Positions 25,921-35,215 are shown, numbered from the stretch's first letter. The stretch: DNA of 64,000 bases from Massilia phyllostachyos (GCF_021044825.1 NZ_JAJNOC010000001.1:992001-1056000); one strand, 5' to 3'. Notes: generated from the sequence alone by a model not told the origin. Made by a program: numbers and translations.

Positions 25921-25974
25921 GACGGTCTTGCGGGTAGTGGCAGGAAATGCGCTGACTAAACGCGCAGCGCAGAA

Positions 25975-26778
25975 TCAAATCGCCGGTACAGGCCGATACC
26001 CCAGCGTCGCCGAAATGCTCGACGCCGTCTGCACCAGATCTTCCAGCCACTCTTCCTGCAGCCGGTCCGCCGGCGCCGAAATCGACAAGCCCGCCACCAG
26101 CTTGCCGCTGTCGTCGAAAATGCCGGCGGCCATGCAGCGCACGCCCAGTTCCAGCTCTTCGTTGTCGCGCGCATAGCCGCGCGCGCGCACCAGGCTCAGT
26201 TCGCGCTCGAAGCGCGCCAGGTCGGTGATGGAATTCTTGTTGTGGCCGGCGAGGCCGGTGCGGGTCGCATAGCCGCGGATGGTTTTCGCGTCGTCGATCG
26301 ACAGGAACAGCTTGCCGGTCGAGGTCAGGTGCAGCGGCGCGCGGCCGCCGATGGCGCGCACCACCTGCATGCCGGAGCGCTCGGAATAGGCGCGGTCGAT
26401 GTAGACGATCTCGTCGCCCTGGCGCACCGACAGGTTCACGGTCTGCTGGGTCTTCTTGTGCAGGGCGCGCATGAAATCGAGCGCCGCTTCGCGCACCGAC
26501 AGGCGGCTCTTGACCACATTGCCCAGCTCGAGCAGGCGCATGCCGAGGCGGTAGGTGCCCGGCTCGACCCGGTCGACGAAACGCGTGACGACCATGTCGT
26601 TCAGGATGCGGTGCGCGGTCGAGGGATGCAGGCCGGAGACCTTCGACAGTTCCTTCAGGCTCACCGGATCCGAATACGTGGCCAGCGCATCGAGCAGCGC
26701 CATCATGCGCTCGATCACCTGGATCGAGGTCTTGGCAGGCAGGGCGCCGGGCGCCGCGTCGAGGGTTTCCATTTTCAT
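25975..26778 (-). CDS. IclR-family transcriptional regulator
   Basis: 267 residues. An N-terminal winged helix-turn-helix (about 22-80: MMALLDALATYSDPVSLKEL, SGLHPSTAHRILNDMV) precedes the IclR effector-binding domain with YRLGMRLLELGN and VARFERELSLVRARGYARD. The C-terminal ligand pocket region GVRCMAAGIFDDSGKLVAGLS is intact. It most likely represses or activates a nearby catabolic gene, but neither neighbour is an obvious target. Its own promoter (26810-26839) overlaps a region of dyads where it might autoregulate. Confidence 0.92.
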   Translation of the reverse strand: MKMETLDAAPGALPAKTSIQVIERMMALLDALATYSDPVSLKELSKVSGLHPSTAHRILNDMVVTRFVDRVEPGTYRLGMRLLELGNVVKSRLSVREAALDFMRALHKKTQQTVNLSVRQGDEIVYIDRAYSERSGMQVVRAIGGRAPLHLTSTGKLFLSIDDAKTIRGYATRTGLAGHNKNSITDLARFERELSLVRARGYARDNEELELGVRCMAAGIFDDSGKLVAGLSISAPADRLQEEWLEDLVQTASSISATLGYRPVPAI

Positions 26779-26809
26779 GATGTGCTTGGTGCAGTGCAGT
26801 ATTCAACAC

Positions 26810-26839
26810 TTTATACCATGATGTGAAACGACCATGCAA
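26810..26839 (-). promoter_or_regulatory. Promoter of the IclR-family gene
   Basis: Minus-strand TTGCAT (26834-26839) and TATAAA (26810-26815) with an 18-base spacer, about 32 bases upstream of the start codon. Confidence 0.6.
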
Positions 26840-26913
26840 ACCAATGGGTTACGGTGTGCAACAGTTGCGCGCCGGGGCATAATGCCAGTTCGGCAATGAA
26901 CCTCAGTGAAACC

Positions 26914-27300
26914 ATGAACGACCCGATCAGCGAATTCAAGACCAAGCGCGGCATCGCGCGCCTCCTGGCGGCCTGCCGCAATACCTGGGACGGCTTGTCC
27001 TGGGCCTGGCGCAGCGAAGCCGCCTTCCGCCAGGAAGTGGTGGTGATCGCCATCGCCACCGTCGCCGCCCTGTTGCTGCCGGTGTCCAGCTTCCAGAAGC
27101 TGGTGCTGATCGGCGTGCTGATCCTGGTGCTGATCGTCGAGATCGTCAACTCGGCGATCGAGGCCATCGTCGACCGCATCTCGCTCGACCGCCATCCCTT
27201 GTCCAAGGTAGCCAAGGACATGGGCAGCGCCGCGGTTGCACTGACCCTGCTGCTGGCATTCGCGACCTGGGCTGTGGTGCTGTACAACCGTTTCATGTAG
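26914..27300 (+). CDS. dgkA: Diacylglycerol kinase
   Basis: 128 residues from the ATG at 26914 (MNDPISEFKTKRGIARLLAA); an ATG at 26896 is also possible. The length fits the small integral-membrane DgkA. KTKRGIARL, the catalytic segment EIVNSAIEAIVDRI and VAKDMGSAAVAL are the family signatures. Three membrane helices lie at about 43-60, 66-85 and 107-125. It phosphorylates diacylglycerol left over from lipid-head-group transfer to osmoregulated glucans. Confidence 0.93.
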   Translation: MNDPISEFKTKRGIARLLAACRNTWDGLSWAWRSEAAFRQEVVVIAIATVAALLLPVSSFQKLVLIGVLILVLIVEIVNSAIEAIVDRISLDRHPLSKVAKDMGSAAVALTLLLAFATWAVVLYNRFM

Positions 27301-27320
27301 TTCATGCGCTGGTTGCACAA

Positions 27321-27348
27321 GCAAATAAGAAAGCTGTCGTTTGATGAA
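27321..27348 (+). promoter_or_regulatory. Sulfur-block motif, copy 1 (putative CysB-family site)
   Basis: GCAAATAAGAAAGCTGTCGT followed by TTGATGAA. It shares GCAAATAAGRAWNCYGTYGTTKG with copies at 28208 and 29077. The 3' end overlaps a TTGATG that is 16 bases from TAGACT (27364), a plausible promoter for the peroxiredoxin gene. Confidence 0.6.
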
Positions 27349-27418
27349 TCCTGGCCTGCCCGTAGACTAGAGGCCTGGAACAATGCAGTTCGTGTAGCTT
27401 AACCATCGGAGAAATGAC

Positions 27419-28057
27419 ATGACCTTACGCCTCGGCGACACCGCGCCCGATTTCGAGCAGGAATCCAGCATCGGCAAGATCCGCTTCCACGAGTGGGCGG
27501 GCGATTCCTGGGTGGTGCTGTTCTCGCACCCGGCCGACTTCACGCCGGTCTGCACGACCGAACTGGGACTGACCGCCAAGCTGAAGCCGGAATTCGACAA
27601 GCGCAACGTCAAGGCGATCGCGCTGTCGGTCGACCCGGCCGACAAGCACCGGGACTGGATCAAGGACATCGAGGAGACCCAGCAGACCGTGGTCGGCTTC
27701 CCGATCATCGCCGATGCCGACAAGACCGTCTCGAATCTGTACGACATGATCCACCCGGAAGCATCGGCCACCGCCACCGTGCGCTCGCTGTTCATCATCG
27801 ACCCGGCCAAGAAAGTCCGCCTGATCATCACCTACCCGATGAGCACCGGCCGCAACTTCGACGAAGTGCTGCGCGTGATCGACGCCCTGCAGCTGACCGA
27901 CGGCTACACCGTGGCGACACCGGGCAACTGGAAGGATGGCGACGACGTCATCATTCCGCTGACCGTGCAGGATCCGGCCGTGATCGAGCAAAAATACCCG
28001 AAGGGCTATACCTCGCCGCGTCCCTACCTGCGCCTCACGCCGCAGCCGAACAAATAA
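27419..28057 (+). CDS. 1-Cys peroxiredoxin (Prx6-like, AhpC/TSA)
   Basis: 212 residues, the length of Prx6. LFSHPADFTPVCTTELG carries the peroxidatic Cys45 within P-x3-T-x2-C. No other cysteine exists in the chain, so it needs an external reductant. The C-terminal 1-cysPrx_C domain (about 155-210) with NWKDGDDVIIP and YTSPRPYLRLTPQP is present. It reduces peroxides in the cytoplasm. Its upstream motif matches those of the sulfate-transport and TSUP genes, suggesting co-regulation with sulfur supply. Confidence 0.93.
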   Translation: MTLRLGDTAPDFEQESSIGKIRFHEWAGDSWVVLFSHPADFTPVCTTELGLTAKLKPEFDKRNVKAIALSVDPADKHRDWIKDIEETQQTVVGFPIIADADKTVSNLYDMIHPEASATATVRSLFIIDPAKKVRLIITYPMSTGRNFDEVLRVIDALQLTDGYTVATPGNWKDGDDVIIPLTVQDPAVIEQKYPKGYTSPRPYLRLTPQPNK

Positions 28058-28066
28058 ACCGTTTTT

Positions 28067-28097
28067 CGTAGGGTGGATGGCGTCCGTCCACCCTACG
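28067..28097. repeat. Hairpin repeat
   Basis: CGTAGGGTGGA (28067-28077) and TCCACCCTACG (28087-28097) make an 11-bp perfect stem. No T run. A form like this is common as an intergenic repeat in beta- and gammaproteobacteria (from memory). It might stabilise the prx mRNA end. Confidence 0.6.
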
Positions 28098-28100
28098 AGT

Positions 28101-28194
28101 GTGTGAAAAATTCGTCTATGGCTGCGTTGCCTCGTCTCGCCGTACGAGTGTACTGTCTTCGACTCGGCGCCTTGCCATCGCCGTTTTTTCACAC
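28101..28194. repeat. 94-bp imperfect inverted-repeat element (MITE-like)
   Basis: Ends GTGTGAAAAA (28101-28110) and TTTTTTCACAC (28184-28194), with ATGGC inside the left arm pairing GCCAT inside the right. It has no coding capacity. It sits directly after the 31-bp hairpin and before the TSUP gene. From memory, related sequences occur widely as dispersed palindromes in proteobacteria. Confidence 0.55.
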
Positions 28195-28207
28195 CCTCTA
28201 CGCATAA

Positions 28208-28235
28208 GCAAATAAGAATCCTGTTGTTGGCTTCG
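28208..28235 (+). promoter_or_regulatory. Sulfur-block motif, copy 2 (putative CysB-family site)
   Basis: GCAAATAAGAATCCTGTTGT followed by TGGCTTCG, 45 bases before the TSUP start codon. TTGGCT at its 3' end could be a -35. Confidence 0.6.
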
Positions 28236-28243
28236 CCAGCGAG

Positions 28244-28274
28244 TACCCTTACGCTGTGGCTCAGCATAAGGGTA
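28244..28274 (+). promoter_or_regulatory. Leader hairpin covering the TSUP ribosome site
   Basis: TACCCTTACGCTG (28244-28256) pairs with CAGCATAAGGGTA (28262-28274), 12 of 13 positions, around a 5-base loop. The right arm contains AAGGG, the only Shine-Dalgarno-like sequence before the ATG at 28280. Folding would hide it. Confidence 0.45.
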
Positions 28275-28279
28275 TCTGA

Positions 28280-29053
28280 ATGTCGACAACGTATATCATC
28301 GCAGGTTTCGCAGTAGGGCTGCTGGTCGGCATGACCGGCGTCGGCGGCGGTTCGCTCATGACGCCACTGTTGACCCTGCTGTTCGGCGTGTCTCCTTCCG
28401 TCGCGGTCGGCACCGACCTGGCTTTCGCCTCGATCACCAAGGGCGTTGGCACCATCACCCACCGTTTCAACCGCACCGTGCAGTGGCCGATCGTCGGCCG
28501 CCTGTGCCTGGGCGCCTTGCCGGCCGCGCTGCTGGCGACCCTGGCGCTGAACCACTTCGGCACGCTTGACCGGCACATCGGCGAAGTCATCCGCTACTCG
28601 ATCGCCGTCTCCGTGATGCTGACCGTGGTGGCGCTGCTGTTCCGCGCGCGCATGCTGGCCTGGATCAACACCCACCCCGAACGCCAGCTGCAGGGCAGGG
28701 CGCTGGCCGCTGCGACCATCGTCAGCGGCGCGGTGCTGGGCGTGCTGGTCACCGTGTCGTCGATCGGCGCGGGCGCGATCGGCGCGACCCTGCTGGTCCT
28801 GCTGTATCCGCGTCTGACGCCGGCCGAGGTCGCCGGCACCGACATCGCCTACGCCGTGCCGCTGACCGCCATCGCGGCGGTCGGCCACTGGTGGCTGGGC
28901 TCGATCGACTGGATGCTGCTGCTGACCCTGCTCATCGGCTCGGTGCCCGGCATCACCCTCGGCGCGATGGCCGCGCGCAAGGTGCCGGAGCGCGTGCTGC
29001 GCGCCTTGCTGGCAATGACCCTGACCGGCGTCGCAGCCAAGCTGGTGTTCTGA
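28280..29053 (+). CDS. TSUP (TauE/SafE) family sulfite/sulfonate exporter
   Basis: 257 residues. Eight hydrophobic helices; the first has AGFAVGLLVGMTGVGGGSLMTP, the diagnostic G-x-G-G-G glycine loop, repeated in the second half as AAATIVSGAVLGVLVTVSSIGAGAIG. Members move sulfite, sulfonates or other organosulfur anions across the inner membrane. The genes on both sides are sulfur-related and share the same upstream motif. Direction and exact substrate are not evident. Confidence 0.88.
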   Translation: MSTTYIIAGFAVGLLVGMTGVGGGSLMTPLLTLLFGVSPSVAVGTDLAFASITKGVGTITHRFNRTVQWPIVGRLCLGALPAALLATLALNHFGTLDRHIGEVIRYSIAVSVMLTVVALLFRARMLAWINTHPERQLQGRALAAATIVSGAVLGVLVTVSSIGAGAIGATLLVLLYPRLTPAEVAGTDIAYAVPLTAIAAVGHWWLGSIDWMLLLTLLIGSVPGITLGAMAARKVPERVLRALLAMTLTGVAAKLVF

Positions 29054-29076
29054 GAACTAATAGCGGAACTGTCTAT

Positions 29077-29104
29077 GCAAATAAGGATTGCGTCGTTTGT
29101 AATA
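29077..29104 (+). promoter_or_regulatory. Sulfur-block motif, copy 3 (putative CysB-family site)
   Basis: GCAAATAAGGATTGCGTCGT followed by TTGTAATA, 57 bases before cysT. The 3' TTGTAA and a GATTAT 16 bases further could be the promoter. Confidence 0.65.
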
Positions 29105-29160
29105 TAAGTTCGGCGTGAGATTATGGTAGCCCGTTAGAAGAATTTGTAATAAGGGCCTCC

Positions 29161-30012
29161 ATGACCTCGCTTGCCTTGCCGCAGCGGAAATCGCCGGGCC
29201 GGGTGATTCCCGGCTTCGGCATCTCGCTCGGCTTCACGCTGTTCTACCTGGCGCTGATCGTCCTGATCCCGCTGTCGGCGGTGTTTCTCAATACCTTCAC
29301 GATGAGCTGGGACGCCTTCTGGTCGGCCGTCACCTCCGAGCGCGTGGTCGCCTCCTACCGGCTCACCTTCGGCGCCTCGCTGCTGGCCGCCTTCATCAAC
29401 GTGATCTTCGGCGGCATCGTCGCCTGGGTGCTGGTGCGCTATACCTTTCCCGGCAAGCGCTTCATCGACGCCCTGGTCGACCTGCCGTTCGCGCTGCCGA
29501 CCGCGGTGGCCGGCATCACGCTCACCGCCCTGTATTCGCACAACGGCCTGATCGGCGAGCAACTGGCCAAGGTCGGCATCAAGGTCGCGTTCACCCCGCT
29601 GGGCGTGCTGATCGCGCTGACCTTCATCGGCCTGCCCTTCGTCGTGCGCACGGTGCAGCCGGTGCTGGAAGAGGCCGAGCGCGAGCTGGAAGAAGCCGCC
29701 GCCAGCCTGGGCGCCTCGCCGCTGCAGACCTTCATCCGCGTGGTGCTGCCCTCGATCGTGCCGGCGCTGCTGACCGGCTTCGCACTGGCCTTTGCGCGCG
29801 CCACCGGCGAATACGGTTCCGTCATCTTCATCGCCGGCAACCTGCCGATGGTGTCCGAGATCACGCCGCTCTTCATCATCACCAAACTCGAACAGTACGA
29901 CTACGCCGGCGCCACGGCGATCGCGGTGGTCATGCTGGTCATCTCCTTCATCCTGCTGCTGACGATTAATCTGCTGCAGGCCTGGACACGCAAGCGGGCA
30001 GGAAAAAAATGA
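29161..30012 (+). CDS. cysT: Sulfate/thiosulfate ABC permease CysT (CysU)
   Basis: 283 residues. Six membrane helices begin at [20 protein letters not shown]. The binding-protein-dependent transport motif (EAA loop) reads [22 protein letters not shown] (residues about 177-198, split here for reading). The C-terminal [15 protein letters not shown] is typical of CysT. It overlaps cysW by four bases. The usual periplasmic binding protein Sbp/CysP gene is not in the immediate neighbourhood. Confidence 0.94.
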   Translation: MTSLALPQRKSPGRVIPGFGISLGFTLFYLALIVLIPLSAVFLNTFTMSWDAFWSAVTSERVVASYRLTFGASLLAAFINVIFGGIVAWVLVRYTFPGKRFIDALVDLPFALPTAVAGITLTALYSHNGLIGEQLAKVGIKVAFTPLGVLIALTFIGLPFVVRTVQPVLEEAERELEEAAASLGASPLQTFIRVVLPSIVPALLTGFALAFARATGEYGSVIFIAGNLPMVSEITPLFIITKLEQYDYAGATAIAVVMLVISFILLLTINLLQAWTRKRAGKK

Positions 30013-30923
30013 GCGCAGTCCTCGACAACATCAAGGCGGCGCCAACGGCCGCCGCGGCCAAGGGCCGGCCGAAGACCAATACGCTGGAACCGGGCTGGGT
30101 GCGCTACGCCCTCATCACGGTCGCGCTGGCCTTCCTGACCCTGTTCCTGTTCGTGCCGCTGGCCGCGGTCTTCACCGAGGCGCTGAAAAAAGGCTGGGAC
30201 GTCTACCTCGAATCGATCCGCGACCCGGACGCCGTCTCGGCCATCAAGCTCACCCTCATCGCGGCCGGCATCTCGGTGCCGCTGAACCTGGTGTTCGGGG
30301 TGGCCGCCGCCTGGGCCATCGCCAAGTTCGAATTCCGGGGCAAGAGCATCCTGCTGACCCTGATCGACCTGCCGTTCTCGGTCTCGCCGGTGATCGCGGG
30401 CCTGATCTACGTGCTGCTGTTCGGTAGCCAGGGCTGGTTCGGCGACTGGCTGCTCGAACACGACATCAAGATCCTGTTCGCGGTGCCGGGCATCGTGCTG
30501 GCCACCGTGTTCATCACCTTCCCGTTCGTGGCGCGCGAGCTGATTCCGCTGATGCAGCAGCAGGGGACGGAAGAGGAAGAGGCCGCGCTGGTGCTGGGCG
30601 CCTCGGGCTGGTCGACCTTCTGGCGGGTGACGATCCCGAACATCAAATGGGGCCTGCTGTACGGCGTCATCCTGTGCAATGCCCGCGCGATGGGCGAGTT
30701 CGGCGCCGTCTCGGTGGTGTCGGGCCACATCCGCGGCGAGACCAACACGATGCCGCTGCACGTCGAGATCCTCTACAACGAATACAACTTCACGGCCGCC
30801 TTCGCCGTGGCGTCGCTGCTGGCGCTGCTGGCGCTGGTGACGCTGGCGGTGAAGAGTTTTGTCGAATGGCGCCTGCATCAGGCGAAGACCACGGACGCAC
30901 GCAATCTGGAGCAAGCAGCATGA
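30009..30923 (+). CDS. cysW: Sulfate/thiosulfate ABC permease CysW
   Basis: 304 residues, the usual CysW length. Helices start near [42 protein letters not shown] and the coupling loop [20 protein letters not shown] are the family signatures; [17 protein letters not shown] is the CysW C-terminal motif. It pairs with CysT in the inner membrane. Overlaps both neighbours by four bases, so translation is coupled through cysTWA and the regulator. Confidence 0.94.
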   Translation: MSAVLDNIKAAPTAAAAKGRPKTNTLEPGWVRYALITVALAFLTLFLFVPLAAVFTEALKKGWDVYLESIRDPDAVSAIKLTLIAAGISVPLNLVFGVAAAWAIAKFEFRGKSILLTLIDLPFSVSPVIAGLIYVLLFGSQGWFGDWLLEHDIKILFAVPGIVLATVFITFPFVARELIPLMQQQGTEEEEAALVLGASGWSTFWRVTIPNIKWGLLYGVILCNARAMGEFGAVSVVSGHIRGETNTMPLHVEILYNEYNFTAAFAVASLLALLALVTLAVKSFVEWRLHQAKTTDARNLEQAA

Positions 30924-31984
30924 CCATCGAAGTCCAGCACATCCGCAAACAGTTCGGCCAGTTCACCGCGCTCGACGACGTTTCCCTGAAATTCCCCGAC
31001 GGCCAGCTGACCGCCTTGCTGGGGCCTTCCGGCTGCGGCAAGACCACCCTGCTGCGCGTGATCGCGGGTCTGGAACACCCCGATGCGGGCGCGGTGCTGC
31101 TCGACGGCGAAGACGCCTCGCACCGCCACGTGCGCGAGCGCCAGGTCGGCTTCGTGTTCCAGCACTACGCGTTGTTCAAGCACATGACGGTGTTCGAGAA
31201 CGTCGCCTTCGGCCTGCGCGTGAAACCGCGCAAGGAGCGTCCGTCGGAACAGCAGATCCGCGACAAGGTCAGGAAGCTGCTCGAACTGGTGCAGCTCGAC
31301 TGGATCGCCGACCGCTATCCGCCGCAGCTCTCGGGCGGCCAGCGCCAGCGCATCGCCCTGGCGCGCGCGCTGGCCGTGGAGCCGCGCGTGCTGCTGCTCG
31401 ACGAACCCTTCGGCGCGCTGGACGCCAAGGTGCGCAAGGAGCTGCGCCGCTGGCTGCGCCGCCTGCACGACGAGCTGCACGTGACCTCGATCTTCGTCAC
31501 CCACGACCAGGAAGAAGCGCTGGAAGTGGCCGACCAGGTGGTCCTGATGAACAAGGGCCGCGTCGAGCAGCTCGGCACGCCGGACGCCGTGTACAACCAG
31601 CCGGCTTCACCTTTCGTCTACGGCTTCCTCGGCAACGTCAACCTGTTCCACGGCCGCGTGCACGAGGGTGTGCTGGCGAGCGGCGACGTGAAGTTGCAGG
31701 CGGCCGGTGCGCGCGACGGCCAGGGCATCGGCTACGTGCGACCGCATGATCTCGACGTCGAGCGCTATACGCCGGGCGCCGAAGGCGTGGTCGCCAAGCT
31801 GCGCCGCGCCCACGCGATCGGCCCGCTGGCCCAGCTCGACCTCGAGCGCGCCGACAACCAGCAGCTGATCGAGGCGGTGATGCCGAACGAACTGTTCGCC
31901 CGCCACGGTTTCCGCGAAGGCGACACCCTGGTGGTCAAGCCGCGCCGGATCGAAGTGTTCGTCGATGCAGGAGAAGGCATATGA
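30920..31984 (+). CDS. cysA: Sulfate/thiosulfate ABC ATPase CysA
   Basis: 354 residues from the ATG at 30920, which overlaps the cysW stop; the long upstream extension of the frame is a shadow. Walker A GPSGCGKT (35-42), Q-loop QHYALFKHM, signature LSGGQRQR, Walker [13 protein letters not shown] and H-loop VTHDQEEA are intact. A C-terminal TOBE-like region (about 240-354) matches CysA. It powers CysTW for sulfate or thiosulfate uptake, feeding cysteine synthesis. Confidence 0.95.
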   Translation: MTIEVQHIRKQFGQFTALDDVSLKFPDGQLTALLGPSGCGKTTLLRVIAGLEHPDAGAVLLDGEDASHRHVRERQVGFVFQHYALFKHMTVFENVAFGLRVKPRKERPSEQQIRDKVRKLLELVQLDWIADRYPPQLSGGQRQRIALARALAVEPRVLLLDEPFGALDAKVRKELRRWLRRLHDELHVTSIFVTHDQEEALEVADQVVLMNKGRVEQLGTPDAVYNQPASPFVYGFLGNVNLFHGRVHEGVLASGDVKLQAAGARDGQGIGYVRPHDLDVERYTPGAEGVVAKLRRAHAIGPLAQLDLERADNQQLIEAVMPNELFARHGFREGDTLVVKPRRIEVFVDAGEGI

Positions 31985-32910
31985 ACTTCCAGCAGCTGCG
32001 CTCCGTGCGCGAAGCCGCAAGGCGCGATTTCAACCTGACCGAGGTGGCCAATGCGCTGTTCACTTCGCAGCCCGGCGTGTCGCGCCAGATCCGCGAGCTC
32101 GAGGAAGAGCTCGGGGTGGTCATCTTCGAGCGCAACGGCAAACGCCTGACTGGTCTCACGCCGCCGGGCAAGGGCATCCTCAAGATCGTCGAGCGCCTGC
32201 TGGTCGAGGCCGAGAACCTGCAGCAGGCCAGCGCCGAATTCGCGGCCCAGGACAGCGGCACCCTGACCGTGGCCGTCACCCACACCCAGGCGCGCTACGC
32301 GCTGCCGCAGGTGGTGCAGGCCTTCCGCCACGCTTACCCGGAAGTGCGCATCGCCCTGCAGCAGAGCGCCCCGGAACACATCGCGGAATGGGTTTTGTCG
32401 GGCAAGGCCGATATCGGCATTGCGACCGAAGGCTTGTCGGCGTTTCCGGACCTGGTGTCCTTCCCCTGCTACCGCTGGAGCCACCTGGTGGTGGCGCCGG
32501 AAGGGCATCCGATTTTCTCTTCCGGTACGCCGTTGCGGCTGGAGGACCTGGCCGAGTATCCGCTCATCACCTACGACGTCGGCTTCACGGGGCGCAGCCA
32601 TATCGATGCGGCGTTCCGCGAAGCGGGGCTGGCGCCGGACATCGTTTTAACGGCGATGGATTCGGACGTGATCAAGCAGTACGTGGCGCTGGGGATGGGC
32701 GTGGGGATCGTGGCGTCGATGGCCTTCGACCATGGGCGCGACAAGGGGATGCGGGCGATCGAGGCGTCGCATCTGTTTGCGCCGAATGTGACGCGGCTCG
32801 CCGTGCGTAAAGGGTCGTATTTGCGGGCGTATGCGTATCACTTCATCGAGCGGTTTGCTCAGGGGTATACGCGGTCGGATATCGAGAAGGCGTTACAGGC
32901 GGCTGAATAA
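31981..32910 (+). CDS. cysB: CysB/Cbl-type LysR-family regulator
   Basis: 309 residues. N-terminal winged helix [40 protein letters not shown] is very close to CysB. The effector domain (about 90-300) has the CysB-type [14 protein letters not shown] segment that binds O-acetylserine or sulfate/thiosulfate. It overlaps cysA by four bases, so the regulator is made with the transporter it likely controls. Candidate binding sites are the three motifs at 27321, 28208 and 29077. CysB and Cbl cannot be separated by eye. Confidence 0.9.
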   Translation: MNFQQLRSVREAARRDFNLTEVANALFTSQPGVSRQIRELEEELGVVIFERNGKRLTGLTPPGKGILKIVERLLVEAENLQQASAEFAAQDSGTLTVAVTHTQARYALPQVVQAFRHAYPEVRIALQQSAPEHIAEWVLSGKADIGIATEGLSAFPDLVSFPCYRWSHLVVAPEGHPIFSSGTPLRLEDLAEYPLITYDVGFTGRSHIDAAFREAGLAPDIVLTAMDSDVIKQYVALGMGVGIVASMAFDHGRDKGMRAIEASHLFAPNVTRLAVRKGSYLRAYAYHFIERFAQGYTRSDIEKALQAAE

Positions 32911-32938
32911 CGTTCGTGACTGCGGTGCGAACTTGGGC

Positions 32939-33077
32939 GGAACAATGCCAGTGGCATTGTTCCGGCCTTCGCCGGAACGACGGTTTTGCGACAAGCAGCT
33001 CACGGTAAATTTTTGCCACGCACCGTCAGCACGTCATGCGCGCCACTGGCGCCCATGACTCCCGGCGAAGGCCGGGA
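32939..33077. repeat. REP-like hairpin cluster, copy 3
   Basis: Three hairpins: GGAACAATGCC/GGCATTGTTCC (32939-32963), TTCCGGCCTTCGCCGGAA (32960-32977) and TCCCGGCGAAGGCCGGGA (33060-33077). The second is followed by CGACGGTTTTGCG and the third by TCCAATTTTGCGTG, as in copy 2. The first may terminate the cys operon. Confidence 0.7.
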
Positions 33078-33105
33078 TCCAATTTTGCGTGAATACCGTT
33101 AGCGC

Positions 33106-34152
33106 CTACTGTCCTGGATTCGTGTACTTCGCATGAATCCCATCAATCCCCGCCATCACCTCGCTTGAGAGCACGACGTCCGCCGCATCGATGTTCTCCT
33201 TCAGCTGCTCGAGATTCGTCGCTCCAATAATGGTCGACCCCACGAACCACCGCGAATAACACCACGCCAGCGCCATCTGCGCCGGCTTCATTCCATGCGC
33301 CCGCGCCAGCGCCGCATACTCGGCCGTGGCCGCCAGCACCGAAGGCCGCACATAGCGCGGACTCCAGTTCTGAGGAAAGACCGTCAGCCTGCCACGCGCC
33401 TGCGGATCATCCAGGTACTTCGCCGTGAGCTGCCCGAACGCCAGCGGACTATACGCCAGCAGGCTGACGCCTTCACGATAGCAGGCCTCATCCATCAAGC
33501 TGGTTTCAAAACCACGCGCCGTGAGGTTATACAGATTCTGCACGGTCGCAATCCGCGGCAACCCCTGCATCTCCGCCTGCTTGATGTACTCGCACACCCC
33601 CCACGCGCTCTCGTTCGACACGCCGACATAGCGGATGGTCCCCGCCTGCACCATCTCGTTCAACGCGCCAAGCGTTTCCTCGATCGGCACGGCCGGCCGT
33701 TCGGCCTGCGGATTGAAGCTGTTGGCCCCGAAGATCGGCAGGTTCCGGCTCGGCCAGTGGATCTGGTACAGGTCGATGTAGTCGGTATGCAGGCGGCGCA
33801 GGCTGTCCTCCACGGCGGCGCGGATGTTGGTCGCATCGAGGCAGTGGTTGGCGCCGCGGATCCACGGCATGTTGACGTTCGGCCCGGCGATCTTGGTGGC
33901 CAGGATCACGTCGCTGCGGCGGCCGGTCTTCTTGAGCCAGCTGCCGATGTAGCGCTCGGTCGAGCCCTGCGTATCCGCGCGCGCCATCACCGGGTACATC
34001 TCGGCGGTGTCGATGAAGTTGATGCCGCGCTCGAGCGCGTAATCGAGCTGGCTGTGCGCCTCGCTTTCCGTGTTCTGTTCGCCGAAGGTCATGGTGCCGA
34101 GGGCTACCTTCGACACCACCAGGTCGGTCATTCCAAGCTGCTTGCGTTCCAT
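33106..34152 (-). CDS. Aldo/keto reductase
   Basis: 348 residues. GTMTFGEQNTESEAHSQLDYA, FIDTAEMYP (catalytic Asp and Tyr), TKIAGPN (Lys) and LYQIHWPSR (His) give the AKR tetrad. The C-terminal IIGATNLEQLKENIDA is the NADPH-binding end. The length and NTESEAH wording are those of the E. coli Tas/YghZ subgroup of NADP(H)-dependent reductases. Physiological substrate unknown. 25 bases separate it from pyrD upstream on the same strand. Confidence 0.92.
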   Translation of the reverse strand: MERKQLGMTDLVVSKVALGTMTFGEQNTESEAHSQLDYALERGINFIDTAEMYPVMARADTQGSTERYIGSWLKKTGRRSDVILATKIAGPNVNMPWIRGANHCLDATNIRAAVEDSLRRLHTDYIDLYQIHWPSRNLPIFGANSFNPQAERPAVPIEETLGALNEMVQAGTIRYVGVSNESAWGVCEYIKQAEMQGLPRIATVQNLYNLTARGFETSLMDEACYREGVSLLAYSPLAFGQLTAKYLDDPQARGRLTVFPQNWSPRYVRPSVLAATAEYAALARAHGMKPAQMALAWCYSRWFVGSTIIGATNLEQLKENIDAADVVLSSEVMAGIDGIHAKYTNPGQ

Positions 34153-34177
34153 GCGGGGTTCTCCTGACGAACCGGCA

Positions 34178-35215
34178 TTATCGGCGCAATGCCGCGGCGC
34201 AGTCGCGCACCAGCGCCGGCCCGGCGTAGATGAAGCCGGTGTAGAGCTGCACCAGCTGGGCGCCGGCGGCGATCTTGGCGCGCGCGTCCTCGCCGCGCAT
34301 GATGCCGCCCACGCCGATGATGGGCAGCGCCTCGCCCAGCTCGGCCTTCAATAAACGGATCACCGTGTTCGACAGCTCGAACACGGGCGCCCCCGACAGG
34401 CCGCCGGCTTCCTCGCCGTGCCGCATGCCCTGCACGGCGCTGCGGCTCAATGTCGTGTTGGTGGCGATCACGCCGTCGATCTTGTGGCGCAGCAGGGCGC
34501 CCGCGATGTTGCGCACCTGGTCACCGTCGATGTCCGGTGCGATCTTCAGCGCCACCGGCACGTAGCGCTTGTGCTGGTCGGCCAGGCGCAGCTGCTCTTG
34601 CTTCAGTTGCGAGAGCAGGGCGTCCAGTTCCGATTCGCCCTGCAGCTGGCGCAGGTTCTTGGTGTTCGGCGAGGAGATGTTGACGGTGACGTAGCTCGCG
34701 TATGGATACACCTTGCGCAGGCAGTGCAGGTAATCGTCGGCCGCGCGTTCGATCGGGGTGTCGGCATTCTTGCCGATGTTCAGGCCGAGCACACCCTGCT
34801 TGTCCTGGTAGAAGCGGGACGCCTGCACGTTGGCGACGAAGGCGTCGACGCCGCCGTTGTTGAAGCCCATGCGGTTGATGATGCCCTGCGCCTGCGGCAG
34901 GCGGAAGATGCGCGGCTTCGGGTTGCCGCCTTGCGGGCGCGGGGTCACGGTGCCGATCTCGATCGAGCCGAAGCCGAGCGAGGCCAGGCCGTCGATGTAG
35001 GCGCCATCCTTGTCCAGGCCCGCGGCCAGGCCGACCGGGTTCGGGAAGGTGATGCCCATGACGGTGCGCGGGTCCGGCGCGGGCTTCGGCGACAGGTTCG
35101 TGAGGCCGAGCGCGGCGGCGCGGCGCAGCATCGGCAGGGCGAGATTGTGGGCTTTTTCGGCGTCGAGCGAGAACAGCAGCGGGCGGGCGAGGGAGTACAG
35201 GAGCTTGTCGGACAT
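34178..35215 (-). CDS. pyrD: Dihydroorotate dehydrogenase (quinone), class 2
   Basis: 345 residues. The N-terminal helix pair ([20 protein letters not shown]) that docks to the membrane and quinone marks class 2. [33 protein letters not shown] and the catalytic [14 protein letters not shown] are present, then [11 protein letters not shown] for FMN phosphate. It oxidises dihydroorotate to orotate in pyrimidine synthesis, passing electrons to ubiquinone. bpt lies 46 bases upstream and aat beyond it, a gene order usual in betaproteobacteria. Confidence 0.96.
   Translation of the reverse strand: MSDKLLYSLARPLLFSLDAEKAHNLALPMLRRAAALGLTNLSPKPAPDPRTVMGITFPNPVGLAAGLDKDGAYIDGLASLGFGSIEIGTVTPRPQGGNPKPRIFRLPQAQGIINRMGFNNGGVDAFVANVQASRFYQDKQGVLGLNIGKNADTPIERAADDYLHCLRKVYPYASYVTVNISSPNTKNLRQLQGESELDALLSQLKQEQLRLADQHKRYVPVALKIAPDIDGDQVRNIAGALLRHKIDGVIATNTTLSRSAVQGMRHGEEAGGLSGAPVFELSNTVIRLLKAELGEALPIIGVGGIMRGEDARAKIAAGAQLVQLYTGFIYAGPALVRDCAAALRR

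Noticed and set aside
21753-33077. REP-like hairpins considered as a CRISPR array
   Set aside because: Repeats are kilobases apart and palindromic with varying stems; there are no regular spacers and no cas genes.
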